Source of the DNA: Diploptera punctata
Taxonomy: Eukaryota; Arthropoda; Insecta; Blattodea; Blaberidae
Assembly (NCBI GenBank): GCA_030220185.1
Contig: JASPKZ010003415.1
Coordinates: 1,080,001-1,144,000 of the forward strand
Length of the DNA stretch: 64,000 nucleotides
Direction: 5' to 3'
Shown here: one piece after another, positions 63,308-64,000 of the stretch
Numbering within the stretch: the first letter of the stretch is position 1
Layout of the letters: every line of letters begins with the position of its first letter
Notes under the pieces: model-generated
Database searches by the model: none
What the model saw: only the letters and a program-made list of their open reading frames with translations
Told to the model about the DNA's origin: nothing
Translations under genes and position numbers: made by a program

Positions 63308-63835
63308 TCTTACTTACTCACTGGCACTATCGAACCCATAGGTTCATGGCCGTGTGGACATGAGCTCTCCATACATCCCTATCCTGAGCTAATGCCTTTC
63401 AATCATTCCCTGTATAATCTACTTCCCTCAAATCATAGTTAATGTTATTCTCCCACCTCATTCTTGGTCTACCAACCTCTAATTTTCCTACAAGAAGCTT
63501 TCATGCACGTCTTTCATTCCCCATACATGCCACATGTCCTGCCCATCGCAGTCTACGAGACTTAACTGTTCTTATTATATCTGGCTTCCTATAAAGACCT
63601 TGTAGTTCACTGTTATGTAGTATTCTCCATTTAGCTATCTGTTCATCTCTCTTTGGTCCAAAAATTTTCCTAACAACTTTATTCTCAAATACTTGTAATC
63701 TCCTTTCCCCCCTTAAAGTAAGAGTCCATGTTTCGCATCCATGTAATATAATTGGTAGAGTAATAGTTTTATATAGGCCCCTATATCCAGTTTAACGTTT
63801 TTTTAAAGGAGTTAGGACCAACTTTTATAAGATTC
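63308..63835 (-). pseudogene. LC (RTE-like) 3' end fragment
   Basis: Minus strand: a KTITLPIILHGCETWTLT-type segment, RLQVFENKVVRKIFGPKRDE, LQGLYRKPDIIRTVKSRRL, RWAGHVACMGNERRA, a small deletion removing most of GKPEGKRPV, GRPRMRWENNINYDLREVDY, MNLWVR and GTTCGATAGTGCCAGTGAGT. Confidence 0.92.
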
Positions 63836-63839
63836 ATGA

Positions 63840-64000
63840 TGTGTTCCGTTGAGGTTTATTCAAAATTAATATAAAATTATAGAATATTCACCTGAAAGGT
63901 CCGTCTCCTCAACTTAATTATCATTTAACTGTAGCGCTTTCGGGACTTGTCCCATCATCGGCAGGATTCAAAACTGGTGTTTCACTGAAGATCTGGTAGA
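63840..64000 (-). mobile_element. Penelope-like terminal fragment, continuing past the window edge
   Basis: Minus strand: hammerhead-like motif, then GTTAAATGATAATTAAGTTG, AGGAGACGGACCTTTCAGGT, GAATATTCTATAATTTTATA. The block after the motif is shared with 34006-34137. Upstream coding sequence would lie beyond 64000. Confidence 0.5.
63928..63968 (-). ncRNA. Hammerhead-ribozyme-like motif 4 (Penelope-type)
   Basis: Minus strand: CCTG, box CCGATGA (63961-63955; expected CTGATGA), T, stem II GGGA-CAAG-TCCC (63953-63942), GAAA (63941-63938), palindromic helix III AGCGCT (63938-63933), A, CAG pairing with CTG. Same layout as motif 3, including the unpaired T and the 3-bp helix I. Confidence 0.5.

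Overview
The window looks like a gene-poor, repeat-saturated, AT-rich stretch of an arthropod genome. The inference is from its content: several families of non-LTR retrotransposons (LINEs), tRNA-derived SINEs, Tc1/mariner DNA transposons, Penelope-like remnants, long (TTA)n tracts and two satellite arrays. The RTE-like LINE tails (for example the MRWENNINYD motif) resemble repeats common in cockroach and termite genomes, so a blattodean insect is my best guess; this is inference, not a database result. I recognise no intact single-copy host gene and no prokaryotic operon. Starts and ribosome sites are not meaningful here, because nearly every ORF is a transposon relic or a repeat artefact.

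LINE family labels used below (my own). LA: ORF1 + endonuclease/RT, tail (CTA)n. LB: jockey/CR1-like, 3' end with a GGCCTTATGGCC hairpin and tail (TTA)n. LC: RTE-like, 3' end near the VRAAMN motif, tail (GTAA)n. LD, LE, LF and LG: further degraded RT families.

Layout. 1-3595: satellite of about 14 units, each a copy of an LF 3' end with its microsatellite. 3.6-9.7 kb: SINEs, LC scraps, a tandem duplication carrying tRNA-like genes, and an LA fragment truncated at both ends. 11-16 kb: three copies of one roughly 0.7 kb repeat (two direct, one inverted), the last split by a SINE with clear target-site duplications. 16.1-18.7 kb: an LB element. 20-28 kb: SINEs, LC, LE and a rearranged mariner. 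28-36 kb: LINE tails, two fold-back elements, a 28S rDNA fragment and a dead mariner. 37.0-41.9 kb: a near-complete LA element with a YADD-bearing RT, flanked by a target-site duplication of about 30 bp. 42.6-44.1 kb: a Tc1 element, followed by two inverted hammerhead-ribozyme-like motifs. 46.4-54.9 kb: a nest of retrotransposons (LB in LC in LB, plus a 24-bp LA tail). 57.0-62.2 kb: a Penelope C-terminus, a 60-bp satellite of 27 units and a roughly 550-bp direct repeat on both sides of it. 63-64 kb: LC tails and a second Penelope remnant.

There is no cooperative gene system. The interest lies in insertion history and RNA elements: the nest can be ordered by target-site duplications, and four Penelope-associated motifs share a hammerhead-like core whose helix III is a perfect short palindrome, two of them with a covarying helix I pair.
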